Shown here in pieces: positions 9,835 through 21,320 of a DNA stretch of 64,000 bases. Under the pieces are notes generated by a model that saw only the letters and a list, made by a program, of their open reading frames with translations, was not told the DNA's origin and ran no database searches. This stretch comes from Isoetes taiwanensis (lineage: Eukaryota > Streptophyta > Lycopodiopsida > Isoetales > Isoetaceae), in contig JAJEKV010000001.1 of the NCBI GenBank assembly GCA_021234155.1, forward strand, positions 16,809,491 to 16,873,490, given 5' to 3'. A program made the translations under genes and the position numbers. Numbering within the stretch: the stretch's first letter is position 1; each line of letters starts with the position of its first letter.

Positions 9835-12660
9835 ATGATGAACCAAATGGCTATGATTCCGGCTTCTTTTTCAAACCCTTCATGCATTTCTTTGGATCAA
9901 ACGGCTGCTATTTGGGCGCCCGAAAAGGTATACCCTGAACCTCTATTTTTTTGCCTCTGCTTTTATTTGCTTTCATTTGGCTTTATTCGGCTCATGCATG
10001 GTTTATTTTGTAGGTCGAAATGAGGTTTGCAAGCACTGTTGAGGAATTCAATGTTTACGCATGATCGCTTCCAAACGGCGGGATCCGAAAACTTTAACTT
10101 GGGCTGATTGCCCCACATCTAATTTTCTTAGTGTTTGGAATCGTGAAGTAAAAGACAATAAGATCAAGCTCCACCAGGTAAAGCCAGAATTTGTAGATGA
10201 TTTGCATGATTTGGTGCACAAGATTTATCAGAAAGGTTTAAAGAACAAGGAAGCCAGGACAGTTTTTGCTAGAGCTTTTGCATGGCAGCACACTCCAATG
10301 GCTCTTGCTCATCCTTCAAAATTCATAGTGAATTGGGCTAGATTTGCATGGAATAGAATGCAGCTTTCACAGAGAAATACCCAAAAGAAAACTGACATGG
10401 AGGAAATTAATTTAAGGAACATTGCTTTGGCTATTTCAGCATTAGAGGCAGATGTCTTGACTGGTGCACTTGCTTCATTACACCATGATCTTAAAGAAAA
10501 AGGAAACCGAATTGGCAAGAAAGCAGGGGATTTTGCAAGGGTATGACCTTGTCACCGCATCAATTTCATTGGACATACAGAAATAAGGAAAGATCTAGAA
10601 GGCTTGAGAGACATTTGTCCGTGATGAGGATGTAGCTTTGAAACAAAAAACTGATGAGGAATGTGCACTAGGTCTTTCCCCGCCACAATTTTGAAGAAAA
10701 AAAAAAGGAGGCGTATATCTCGGCAGGATTTAGAATCGTAAATAAGTAGGATAAGTGCAAAGAATTTGTTTTAAGCAGACAAGCAAGATGACTTGAAAAC
10801 TAAACTAGGGAACCCTGCAAGATTTGAGGTCTTCATTCCTTACCACCACACTCGACGTACCTTCTCCCCGAAAACCGGACCATTGTAGATGGAACGAGTG
10901 GATGTGTAGTTTGTGGCATGGCATTTAGTGTTAATCTTGTAATGCATGTACAGCCTACAATGTGGACACAAGTTCCACCTTTGGTGCTTCAGTGCATGCA
11001 AAATTTGCAATGCAATGTTTGCAATCTAGAGCTGCCAAATGTACTTGTATTCGTGAGCTTGGTTATCTCAATTTTGTCCCTAACATGGAGGATGAGGAAG
11101 ATAAAGATACTTTGAGATCGCAGCCACTAAAGGTACATGCAAATATAATAACGAGGAATATGTTGAATCTCCTCGTAAATTACAAGTCGCGGAGACGCCC
11201 ACGCACTTCGATCCATGACAAGCCCTTTGAAAGGTTAGTTTTATATTTTTATTTTATATTGAATAGTACGGGTTATTTAATTGCATGTATGCAGCGGAAG
11301 AGAAAGGTAAAAAACGGTTAAAGAAGGCGCATCTTGAAGACGAGGGATTTGCTGAAAATGAAGAAGCTGATTTGGAGCAGCAGGTTTTGAGTAAGTGTTT
11401 AATAGTGAGCTCCGTATTTCATTGCATTTTTATTAAGACATATGCAGGTGTGGAAGATTATTCGAGAGAGGCGTGCCGGGTTGCGTAAGGAAGCAACAAA
11501 TCGATAAAAGTTTCCCAAAAAGGTAATTTGCCTTACCCTCATAATTCATTATGAGACTTGCATATTATCTTTTCCTCAATAAATCCTAAATTCCTGAAGG
11601 ACACGGGTTCTTGCATCATCCAGCTACCTGACTTGTCATGCAACCATAAGCATGACATGCATTTTGATTCCTTCTTTCCTTCTGCTAAGATGTTTGGCTG
11701 ATACATCTCTGCAAGACATGAATGCAGGCAGTCAGATATATTTTACCTTCATCCCTATCTAGAAAACATAGTAAAAGCAAGTTGCCTTTTCTTACTACTG
11801 TGATTTACTGACGTTAGCAGAAACGTTTTTCAAAATATATTTCTATACAATAGGAGGTCATGCTAGATAGCAGACTAAGAGAAACTGCAGGAAATGTAGA
11901 TGTTCTGGGCGAGGAAGTACCACATGATGAAGCTCCACTAGAGCAAGCAGCAGCTGATGAAGCTCCAACACAACAAGCAACCGCCAAAAACGTTAAAGTT
12001 GGAAGAAAGGGTGTACCAAAACGTTTCAGACCTTCAAATAGTTGTGATGCACCTGCTACAAGACAAAAGCAAAGAAAGGTAAGGAAGCCAAAGGTCAATC
12101 AGAAGAACAAGAAGACTGCAAGCACTGAAAAAATTATGGACACTCAACCGACTGTTCCAGCAAGCACGAAGAAGAGTTTGGAAGATACACCAATTGCTGC
12201 TGCAAGCATCGAAAAAACTTTGGATACAATAGGTCAGTATTTTATAGATCAATCTTCAAGTACATTAGCATTTAGTCTACGGGTATTTTGAATGGCAGGT
12301 ACAGGTGGCTCGTTTCAAGCAGAGTCTTGGAACTCTAGCCAAATAAAAAAGTTGTGGTTTCCAACCTAGGTAGCTGATTGGCCAAGTACAAACCAGAACC
12401 CATTTGGTCATGCTCCAATTTGCAACTTTACCTCTATTTTACCTTCTGCTACTGCAAGTGATGAACTTCAATCTCCCGTCCATGTAGACAGTCCACCTTT
12501 GCCTGTTCCAGGCCCTATCTTACCCTCTGCTGCAGCTGACGAAGTGCAATCTCCCATCTGTGGTGACAGTCCACATATGGCTGCAAATGAATCTGACACG
12601 GAAACGGATGTTGACAACGACATGACTTTGGAGCAATTTACCAGCAATATTGGACTTTAA
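9835..12660 (+). CDS. Uncharacterised multi-exon gene model, Ala/Lys-rich product
   Basis: Several plus-strand open segments are joined by plausible GT-AG sites. The strongest are: about 10,061-10,543 (161 codons, WADCPTSNFLSVWNREVKDN ... FAWQHTPMALAHPSKFIVNW, then gca-agg|gtatga); a segment ending at CTAAAG|GTACATG near 11,129 (ELGYLNFVPNMEDEEDKDTL); 11,295-11,382 (KGKKRLKKAHLEDEG); 11,853-12,230 (Ala/Glu-rich, then basic RKVRKPKVNQKNKK, possible nuclear signal); and a last exon about 12,370-12,660 with two copies of a LPSA-DE-QSP-DSP motif and an acidic end. I recognise no domain. The start and frame of the first exons are uncertain. It may be a host nuclear protein or a captured or decayed gene. 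Confidence 0.4.
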
Positions 12661-13743
12661 CATGGTGGTCTACATATTTTGATAACATTCATGTAGATAT
12701 TTTGTTTATAATGTCGAGTTTTATGACCAGGATAACAGGAAAAAAGTTTGGATAACAGTTTGTATAACAGGATAAAGCCTTGTACATTGTGATTATCATT
12801 GTTTTTGATGTGCAAAAAATTTTGTGCTTATCATTGTTTGTGATTATCATTTTGTGGTAAGAATTGTTTGTGCTGTCAAAAAAAGTTTGTTGATTGGAGA
12901 TACAGGATAACAGGAAAACGTTTGTTGTTTGGAACACGTAACATATTGGAACACTCTCACCAAACATATAGAAAAAGAAAAGGTTGCTTGACAGATGGCT
13001 CCTACACAAGACAATCTGAATTATTTCCTGAATATTGAATGGCAAAATGGCAAAATGTTGCAATGGCAAACTGTTGCAATGGCAAAATGTTGCAGTGGCA
13101 AACTGATACCATTTTGGCATATCATGATAGAGATTGAATTGTCTAATACCATTTACCTGAAAGAAACTAATTATCGAAGATTAAATATGCTGCAAAAGAA
13201 GTACAGAACTTTCCAAGGTTGAACTAATGGTCTTCCTTTGCCAATTGGCTCTACGACATGCCGTAGGGTCTTTTCATGCTTAGGGGCATAACTGTTGTCT
13301 ATTAGGGGTCCAAACTTGAAATATCATATGGTACCATTCTTTAGATTGGTGCAATGCAACGATGAGCCCATTGATCCATTGGTCTAGTGAAATATTCATT
13401 TGGAAACTTACAATGCAAGGGTAGAATGCATTTAGCATGCGGTGAATATTTAAACCCCACTGTAATTGGACGTGCATAGCTGAAGATGTGCTGACAACCC
13501 ACTATTGATTTGGAAGCAAGGATAGAATGCATTTCGTATTTAACCTTAATTCTTCGTACATATTTGAAAATGCGAATGCAGATAACTAGCTAAAACAACC
13601 CAAATTGCAAACGTTTTGCAGATGTCTTAGATCAGGGCTGTGAGAGAAAATTATTCTTAAAGGTAAATGCACATTTGCAATAGGTGTTTGGCAGTTTACA
13701 AATGAAAATGGAACTAAAGATGCAGAAGCTTTAGCTATAGATC
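12661..13743. other. AT-rich spacer with short repeats, no gene seen
   Basis: Contains repeated gataacagg/aaaaagtttg blocks (12,730-12,920) and a short tandem of (caatggcaaaatgttg) type units at 13,035-13,100. A later pair of related sequences (13,420-13,550) repeats 'tagaatgcattt'. No coding region is supported. Confidence 0.45.
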
Positions 13744-13933
13744 TTAGTACAGTAAGTTACCCATCATAATCTCATTCATCAAGGATGAGACCCATTTTAC
13801 AAGCAAAATTGAGTAAGAAGTTAAGCTTGCTATGAAGCACTGTAATGGAAATGCATACAATTTTGTGCGAGTAGTATATTTATCTAAGGGTATCACCCAT
13901 GATAGACAGCATGCAGTCAACTTAGTCTGGAAC

Positions 13934-15190
13934 CATATAGTGTTGGCATTATCAAATCTGAGGAACACTGTTGTCATGATATTCATTTCGTCCACCATCA
14001 TCTGTAAAAGCAAGGCAGTAATTCAGCAAAACACTTCTTACGACTTACAGAATTTACAGTAGTTCAGTGCAAGAACATACCTGTACACCGTCTATCACAC
14101 AACGGTCTCCAATGTCATAAGGATGCATCACAAAAATAAAGATGATGGCTTCAAACACTGTCTTGCATGTGTTGCCAAAGATAAAGACAACAAAAAGAAG
14201 TTGTCCAGAAATGACAACTAGAACGCTTGTAGTGGCAATGCCCAACACTATAAAGGATATAACAATGATAAGGATAATAAGGAGGACATTAACTACTTGA
14301 TGAAGCTTATGCACAGCAGTTTGAGTGTCATTTAAGGATAAAGCAAGTGATTTCCTTTCATTGTAAACATTGATCTGTAAGGAATGCCAAAAACAAAACC
14401 CTCATTTAGGAAACTGCATATCTTGCCAAGTATTGCAAAAAGTATGCAGAATGATGAACATACCACCCAATTGATCAAACACTTCTTTGTGATGTTCCCA
14501 TGATCTGTCGCACCATCGAACAAAGGAAAAGCTCTTTTCGCTTCCTCATCCGGCAAGAACCTTTTTGAGATCCGCTATAGTGATATACCTGAAGGAGAAA
14601 ATAATGCAAGAATTTGATAATATTAAAACTATATCTAATTGAGAAAGTTGAGACATAATATGCACTGATCCTGGTTCTGCAACATTTCTAAAGATCTGCT
14701 TCGCCACTATCTTGGCCTCCAGCTCACTCTTAATTGCATTTTCTTCATCTGTCTCACTATCATCAATACTCTGAGAAAGGGTAGAAAGGCCATGCTGCTT
14801 GATTTTTATCATTAATCTCTTCATGCTCCATGCAGATACATTCTTGGTGTTAAGCTTCTGAAGGCGTTCGATAGTGATGGCATCTTTTGCTTCTTTAGGG
14901 CCAGGAGAAGCTACATTCTTTTTGGGATGAAGAATAACCTTTTTTCCATCCTCATCACTAGAGCTCTCAACAGGAGAAAGGGTGTGTAAGATGTGCTGAT
15001 GAAAGAGAGCCTCTTGTATCCTCTCAAAATAATTACTGACATGGTAGTTCATAGCCAAAACCTTAAGACCCAACAACTTACGCCCTGCTGCATAGAACTG
15101 GTGTGAGATTTTCATGCTCTGTTTTATGTAGTGGGGCACTGGTGTGGCTGCAAGTTTCCAGCATATATCTCCAGAATTGTCAACTCTCAA
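13934..15190 (-). pseudogene. MSL mechanosensitive channel gene relic (MscS-like)
   Basis: Minus-strand exons match plant MSL4-10 type channels, which open under membrane tension at the plasma membrane. Exon about 15,190-14,666: HVSNYFERIQEALFHQHILHTLS and LNTKNVSAWSMKRLM. Exon 14,588-14,464: YITIADLKKVL and PDEEAKRAFPLFDGA. Exon 14,374-14,081: VYNERKSLALSLNDTQTAVH followed by the pore domain ending FEAIIFIFVMHPYDIGDRC. Exon 14,001-13,934: MMVDEMNIMTTVFLRFDN. Splice sites are good (GTATGT after GVQ and after NWV). Exon 14,588-14,464 needs a frame change between KKVL and PDEE, and the 15,190-exon donor does not keep phase. The N-terminal membrane helices and the C-terminal exons after LRFDN are absent. 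It is a decayed, truncated gene. Confidence 0.85.
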
Positions 15191-15200
15191 GCAAACGTAT

Positions 15201-15420
15201 CTATAAGCAAAAAATGACCTGCCATTTTGGAGAGTAACATATAGAAATATCTACCTCATAATAAAAACTGCCTCCAGAATATGAAATCAAACCTGCACCC
15301 ATCGAACCTATTGCTAAGCTCTTACTGTCCATTGCTAGATAGAAAATGCAAGAGACCTTTTTACATATTGATCCCTTAGATGGGCAAGTGCTTGTCATTC
15401 CCTGCACAAGACTTCTGAGC
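15201..15420 (-). other. Possible exon of unknown gene
   Basis: Minus strand reads LAMDSKSLAIGSMGAGLISY then SGGSFYYE, followed by a good donor (GAG|GTAGAT). It sits between the MSL relic and the Lys-rich ORF and could belong to either or to neither. Confidence 0.2.
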
Positions 15421-15500
15421 ATATTTCCTGCAAACTATTTCTTCATATTGCCTGCAAAAAATAATTTGAATATGTAACAAAAGCATGAGAAGCATGTACA

Positions 15501-15797
15501 TCAAATTAGAGAATGCCAGAAATTATAACAACCTTTGGAATTAGGCTTCCTTGTGAGTGTCTTGGACTTCCTTCCAACAGTCATCTTCTTGTCAACCTTC
15601 CTTCCAACAGTCATCTTCTTGTCAACCTTCCTTGTCGCCGTCGTCTTGCTACTCACTTTCCTTGCAATTGTCTTCTTCTTTCTGGCTACTACCTTCTTCC
15701 GCACTGCATTTAGAATCTCTTCTTTTCTCTCAATTGTATTCTTGCTTGTCTTGGAGCTGCCAAGAGCTAATGTCTCAGAATCTGGTGGTTGCGGCAA
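15501..15797 (-). CDS. Hypothetical Lys/Arg-rich ORF with 10-residue repeat
   Basis: A 98-codon minus-strand frame starting at MPQPPDSETLALGSSKTSK. It is very basic (RKKVVARKKKTIARK) and carries two perfect copies of KVDKKMTVGR encoded by a 30-bp tandem repeat (15,571-15,600 and 15,601-15,630). Composition resembles a histone-H1 tail or nuclear linker. There is no recognised domain. It may be the first exon of a gene reading towards the MSL relic, or a chance open frame on a repeat. A possible donor would be needed near 15,530 (SNSKG), where polypyrimidine on the other strand is strong. Confidence 0.3.
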   Translation of the reverse strand: MPQPPDSETLALGSSKTSKNTIERKEEILNAVRKKVVARKKKTIARKVSSKTTATRKVDKKMTVGRKVDKKMTVGRKSKTLTRKPNSKGCYNFWHSLI

Positions 15798-15968
15798 GGT
15801 ATGGCTCAGAGTTTAGGTGGCTGTGTCTGATTTTTTTGAGGTACGGGTTGATTGAATGGGTTCTGTTTTCAGGGGGCGTTCTGTATGATGGAAAACGAAG
15901 TAGGCTTGGTTGCACGGGAGATAGCAAAATTTCTAGAACATAAACTATATCTAGAGGAAGCTAGGGTA

Positions 15969-16262
15969 GGAATAAACCATTGGCAGTGATTGGTGGTGGA
16001 GACTCGGCGATGGAGGAGGCTACATTTTTAACCAGGTATGGTAGCAAGGTGTTCATTATTCGTAGAAGGGATCAGTTTAGGGCAAGCAAAATTATGCAGA
16101 AAGGGGCTCTTGACAATCCCAAAATTGAGGTTCTTTGGAATAGTCTAGTTGTTGAAGCAGTTGGAAATGAAAAGGGGCTCTTGGGAGGGCTGAAAGTGAA
16201 GAATGTTGTGACTGGAAAATTAACTGGTCTGGAGGTCTCTGGTTTATGCTTTGCCATTGGTC
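15969..16262 (+). pseudogene. NADPH-thioredoxin reductase gene fragment
   Basis: The plus strand reads [20 protein letters not shown] then [20 protein letters not shown] and [13 protein letters not shown] ... [20 protein letters not shown] and GLCFAIGH. This is the NADPH-binding half of plant NTRA/NTRB/NTRC-type thioredoxin reductase, an FAD enzyme that passes electrons from NADPH to thioredoxin. The GGGDSA dinucleotide-binding motif and the HRRD-like RRRD for the NADPH phosphate are kept. The FAD domain, the CxxC active site and everything after FAIGH are missing. About 96 codons are open, so this is a truncated gene copy or a single stranded exon. Confidence 0.85.
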
Positions 16263-18285
16263 ATCAGCGATTGTGCTCCATACTACCTCTAAGATTGTGC
16301 TCCTTCTCAAAAGACTGTTGATTTTTACACCGGCCACAACGCATAAGCTTACACAAAATGTAATGCTATTGGGTTTTGCTAGACTGAGAAAAATCAATAA
16401 CCCCTTCCAACTTTTTGAGCAAATGCTTAGAAGGCAATATGGTTTACATGCTTGTACTCATAAATTGCACTCATAGACTACTATGTGACCACATTGCAAA
16501 TCTAATGTAATTTACTTGCATTGCACTGCTTTCAGGCTAGGCACGACATGGCACTATTGGGGTGCTCACCTATTTAAGCTCAATGGTTCTTCAACCATTA
16601 ATTTCGATGACTAACACATTACCTTTTATGGTTTAAACATATCTTAATTAATGCCTTAACATATTTAATCATATGGCATAAAATGTGTTATTCGCCATTA
16701 ACGTGGCCAGCCTAAGCATATTTGGTTCAGAAGACTTGGTCCAAAAGATCTCCCTGGAAGCACATGCCACATGCTCAATCAGAGTTTAGAATAGAGAGCC
16801 CAGCTTTATAGAGCGAACTTGGTTTAAATGGTTGGAGCGGGCTTATCATTTTGAAGCACAAATAAAACCAAACATAGACTGTGTTAGATGGGTTAGATCT
16901 CCCATAAGTCATGTAAGACAATAAAGTCATGGAAAGTTGATCTCTAGCACAAACAAATTGGTAGAAAAAATGGGGAAGAGGAAAAAATCCCAAGTGGATT
17001 ATCATATCTGGGCCTATTCCTCTGGGATAGATTCTGGCTTCAAAGCTAAATGGGAAAATTATCTTTGGTAATTCTATGCAGGTGGATCCGTTATTCCTCC
17101 TTTGCTCACCCATTTCATGTGAAAACTAAGTCAATTGAATTTTGCTTTTCCAATGCCATCTCCCTAGCTCATACACCTCTAAAACTCATTCTGGCTATTA
17201 GAGACCCTATAATATCCATTCCGGCTATTAAAGGCGCAATAAGATTTTCAACTCTAAATCTCATCCTTGATATTAAAGATCCAGACAGTTTTCCGTTTGT
17301 GTTTGCAATCTAGGTAGCCCCAGAGCCTGATTAGCACTATATGGCACTATAAGGCCATTGTTTAAATAGTTTAAAGACTAGTTTAAATAAACCATTGTTT
17401 TATTGTCTCAACATATTTTTCCCCGTGCCATAAAATGTGTTATTGCCCTCAATGACTTAGGCCTGATTATCGATGCTTTCAGGCATAAAATATATCATCC
17501 AGCGAACATATCTCTTTTCGCTTTCTTCCTTTAGTCCACTTATGTCCTTAAGCTGGTACAAAAGCCGATCTAGCAACCAAGAAGCTTGACTACATTCTAA
17601 AGCTTTTTATTTTGTCCCTTTCTAATTCTTGCTTTATCTGATGTTTTTTTTTTCCTAAATCACATTCCCCTGTTTTTAAGAGCTAAATTAAGCTGACATT
17701 ACGCTCCTCATGTTGAAGCCATTCTTATATCTCATTTGTTGTGAAAATACCTTCTTGTTTTGTGCTTGTATTCAAAGCAATGCCGACCTTGGTAACAAAT
17801 TGGCAACAACAAATCCGACCTTGGAAAATCAACCACTGGGGAAAATCGATCTACAAACTTGTTTCTAATATTTTTATTGCTTCTAGGTCTTGACCTTTTC
17901 AACATGGCTTGGACGGGTTCTGAATCCGTCCCTTGCAAAAGTGGAATCGTTGCCACTTACGCTCTCCATAAACAAAAGTGTTACACTGCAACTTCGTTGG
18001 GGCAAAAGGTTAGGGGCTCCGGTTCGAAATGCGGTGCCCGGGGGTTGGGGGGAAAGTCGTTCTTGAAATATGCGGCAATTTAAAAAAAAAAGCCAATAAC
18101 CAAAAAGATTTTCGGCATTTTTTTGAGCCATTTCCATAAAAATTTCTAGGGTCTTCCGGGTAACTACACTACAATATTCAGTATTTCCAGTAGTCTTAAA
18201 TATAAGCATGCATTTCATAGCATATATTTAAGTAATAATTTAATCTACATCATGAAATATGAATAAGCACTATGAATAACCACCC
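16263..18285. other. Spacer, no gene seen
   Basis: Two diverged related stretches (about 16,560-16,700 and 17,330-17,480) share 'ccataaaatgtgttatt'. A GC-rich patch at about 17,900-18,060 has no recognisable gene. I see no supported coding region. Confidence 0.4.
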
Positions 18286-18640
18286 TTTTGGTTGGGAATT
18301 ATAAATAACCACCATGCAAATTAAAATGGTACGGAAACCCATGCTACAAATCATATTCGATTGTTAATAGACAAGTCTGCAATAGAAAAACAACATGAAT
18401 AACCACTAGATATTTATATTGGCAGTAAAAACCACCTTGTAAACTACATTAATTTTAATAAACCATACTACAAAAGAAAACCAATGTGGTCGATTTTTAA
18501 TAGACAATTTCGGCAATAGAAAACCAACATGAATAACCACTAGGTATTTAAATTGGCAGTGAAAACCGCCTTCCAAACTACACTAATTCTAGTAAACCAT
18601 GCTACAAAAGAAAACCAATATGGAGAATCATCGTCTAGCA
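18286..18640. repeat. Degenerate tandem repeat, period about 134 bp
   Basis: Units share 'gcaatagaaaa-caacatgaataaccacta', then 'ggcagt-aaaacc' and 'aaaccat-ctacaaaagaaaacc'. Matching positions are 18,379 and 18,513. A partial earlier unit begins near 18,290 and a decayed one follows to about 18,760. AT-rich and non-coding. Confidence 0.75.
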
Positions 18641-18902
18641 TTGAAAAACCATATCATAAACCATTACCAACTTAATAACCGATGTTGTATCAATAAACTA
18701 ACAAGAAAACCATGCTCGAAACCATTATCAATTTAAATAAACCATGTTGCAACAAAAACTAGCATGAAAAACCACATGCTACTAATAAAAACCACTATAA
18801 TATGTGGTTTCTATTAAGATTATTATTTTTTGCATAAGTAACCACATGTATAGTGGTTCCTTAGTGGTTAATTATGGCAGTTAAATTTTAGGATGCCTTG
18901 TG

Positions 18903-19140
18903 CCATGTCCCACACCACAATCCACCACCACCACACTCCACCACCACCACACCACACCACATACTCCACCACCACCACACACCCCACCACCACCACCACA
19001 CTTCACCACCCTGCACAATGTCCCACCACTCCTTGCTACCACCACAACGTGTTGTGTGGTGTGTACTGTGCAGCGTATGTTGTGTGGTGTGTGGTATGTG
19101 GTGGTGTGTAGAGAGTACCTTGTGTTGTTTGGTGTGTGAT
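18903..19140. repeat. CCA/CAC microsatellite that flips to TGG/GTG
   Basis: From about 18,908 to 19,045 the plus strand is C-rich (CCACCACCACA). From about 19,050 to 19,137 it is the complement type (TGTGTGGTG). The switch is at 'caccacaacgtgttgtgtgg', itself an inverted repeat, so the two halves can pair into a long imperfect hairpin. Confidence 0.8.
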
Positions 19141-19276
19141 TGTGGTCTTCCATCAGTACGTGGCTTACTATGTTAGGAGGCTGACATATACATAGTTTTG
19201 TTTTGCAGACTATGGCATACTTGTGAAGGAATGGTTGGCTGCAACATCAGCTAGGTTTGATAGATGCAAGCAATGA

Positions 19277-20190
19277 TTGCAAGCAAACGAGAATAGGAAA
19301 AATGATATCAAAAGAAAGATTGAGTTGATGGAGCATAAATCATCAGAAATTAGAGCTGATTTGCCGGATATGGCAATCAATCATGACAAAGAACTGAAGC
19401 GGCCAGAGGATGTTCGGGTTATGCTTAAACTAAAGAATGAAGAGCTAAATGGTACAAAGGTTGCCCGGGATGAATCAATTAAATAAGGAACTAGCGTAAA
19501 CTGAAATTGAGCTAAAGGCATGTGAAGACTTATCGCTAGCTGCGGTAAACCTCGAATGCAAAGATTTGAGATTTTTTTCGAGCATAGTGGTCATGACACT
19601 CCTTTAGATCCCCGGTGACTTCCAATGCTTCCCGAGGCGTAAGAAGAGGGTGATGAAGGTTGTCCATTTTGTGGGCGTTATGCGAAATGGGAGGGGTAAA
19701 ATGTTGCCGGGCCAGATAGCGAGAATGCAATCCCGCATATCACATTCCATGTCTATCACACCATTTGAGGTAAATATTATCATCTCTAACCCTCGCCTAA
19801 AGACTCTATTGATTTTGAATTTGTTTTGCGCATTACACTCTAGAACCTGTTGCCCCCGGTTGTGCCCCACATTATGACCGAGACATGGCTTTTTGGCTTT
19901 TGGTGTTCGAGTAGTACCACAAGAACCAATAGACACAAGTAAGTGCCTTTAACTAATGTTTCTTGATGTTGTCACGTCTCTTGACTTAGTGTTTGCAAAT
20001 TGCGAAATTTGAGAACAAGGATATCCAACGGTTATCCACGCCTCGATCAGTTATGAGACTGCAAGATACCTCCCGGGTGTACCTAGAATTCAGCCCATTT
20101 GATACTACTAAGTCAATCCCAGCTGCTGACAGCCTGGAGACTCCAAAACGAAATTTGGATAGTGAACTAAATGCAGTCGTATCAAGTAAG
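19277..20190 (+). pseudogene. Possible relic of an unknown coiled-coil gene
   Basis: Open pieces include a 69-codon Lys/Glu-rich helix (NENRKNDIKRKIELMEHKSS ... LKLKNEELNGTKVARDESIK, 19,277-19,486), then CPFCGRYAKWEG in a changing frame (about 19,655), and VMRLQDTSRVYLEFSPFDTT with DSLETPKRNLDSELNAVVSS (about 20,050-20,190) before a good donor (TCAAGTAAG). The pieces look like exons of one decayed host gene, but I recognise no family. Confidence 0.3.
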
Positions 20191-20295
20191 TATCGATGCC
20201 ACATACATGATTTATTTTTTTGTATTTTGTTGTGGTCTTCCTCATTTCAATTATGTTACAAAGATAAACGCTACTGCAACTGGAAGCCATCACGA

Positions 20296-20482
20296 AGAGA
20301 TGGGATGGGGCCGCGGGACAAAGAGGGAGAGGAGAAGGGGCGAGAATGAGAAGGGAGAGGCAAGAATGAGAAGGGAGGGGCACAAAATGAGAAGGGAGGA
20401 GAAGGGAGGGGAGAAGGGGAAGGGGCAAAAAGGGGAGAAGGGAGAAGGAAGGGGAGAAGTTGGAAGGAGGGAGGAGATAAAC
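20296..20482 (+). repeat. Polypurine G/A tract
   Basis: Nearly 190 bases of GAGAAGGGAG-type repeats with very few pyrimidines on the plus strand. Mirror-like purine runs of this length can form triplex DNA, and the GGGG runs could form quadruplexes. Frames across it give low-complexity protein only. Confidence 0.75.
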
Positions 20483-21000
20483 TTTGGGTTAATATGGCCA
20501 CATGACATTGTTCTAGGTAACCCCCCTCCCTTTTCTTCCAATTTTAGGAATGTAGGCTCTCTACTTTGGTACTCTTTGGTTGGCCCCCTCCTCTTCCGTA
20601 TGGAAAACGTATATGGAGGAGGACAACAAAATCTCACATGTGTAGTAATAATATTAAATATTAAAATATAAAAACAATAAATTAAACATTACAAAATAAA
20701 AATAAAACTCAAAGATTACCTTCTCAACTAGGTAGTCGAGAAGGCAGGTATCTTAGTCTTGTGATGTGGAGGGATGCCACTTCTCTGTCTACCATTGGAA
20801 GGCATGTAGTCTTGTGGGCGTTGAAGGTAACGAGTTAAGGGAGGGGACAATAGTATCTGGCGGCAATGTTTGGGCTACCACGGAACAATTTGGACACAAC
20901 AACGACATCGACTACAATATAGACAGATACCTGTGGCCCATCTCAGCGCCAAGTCATCTCATCTTTCTGCCACAACAGACATTGACAGGTCATTCAATCC

Positions 21001-21320
21001 TGTTACGCACTATCACCTCTAGTGATAACCAACACACTAAAAGGGCGGATCCTTCAAGGAAATCGTTATCCAATGGGCCCCAATCTTTTCAGGCTTTATC
21101 CCATACCCCACAAACCATATCAGTTCCTCCCCTTCCTCGAAGCATGTGGAACACACCAATGTTGCCACGAGGAATTGAACCTTGGCTCTGATACCAAATG
21201 TTACGCACTAGCACCTCTAGTAATAACCAACACACCAAAAGGGCGGATCCTTCAAGGAAATCGTTATCCAATGGGCCCCAACCTTTTCAGGCTTTATCCC
21301 ATACCCCACAGACCATATCA
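21001..21320 (-). mobile_element. TRIM 1: miniature LTR element, looks whole
   Basis: Two 122-bp direct terminal repeats (21,001-21,122 and 21,199-21,320) start TGTTACGCAC and end CATATCA. By my count they are about 96% identical, which suggests a moderately old insertion. The 76-bp internal part carries, next to the right repeat, tggctctgataccaaa, the complement of the plant initiator-Met-tRNA primer site, so the element reads on the minus strand. A pyrimidine-rich stretch (gttcctccccttcct) beside the other repeat is the polypurine tract of that strand. A 5-bp target duplication AATCC flanks it on both sides. It has no coding capacity, as usual for terminal-repeat retrotransposons in miniature. 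Confidence 0.9.

Noticed and set aside
18893-19176. His/Pro/Thr-rich ORFs
   Set aside because: Low-complexity frames of the CCA repeat on both strands; no other coding evidence.
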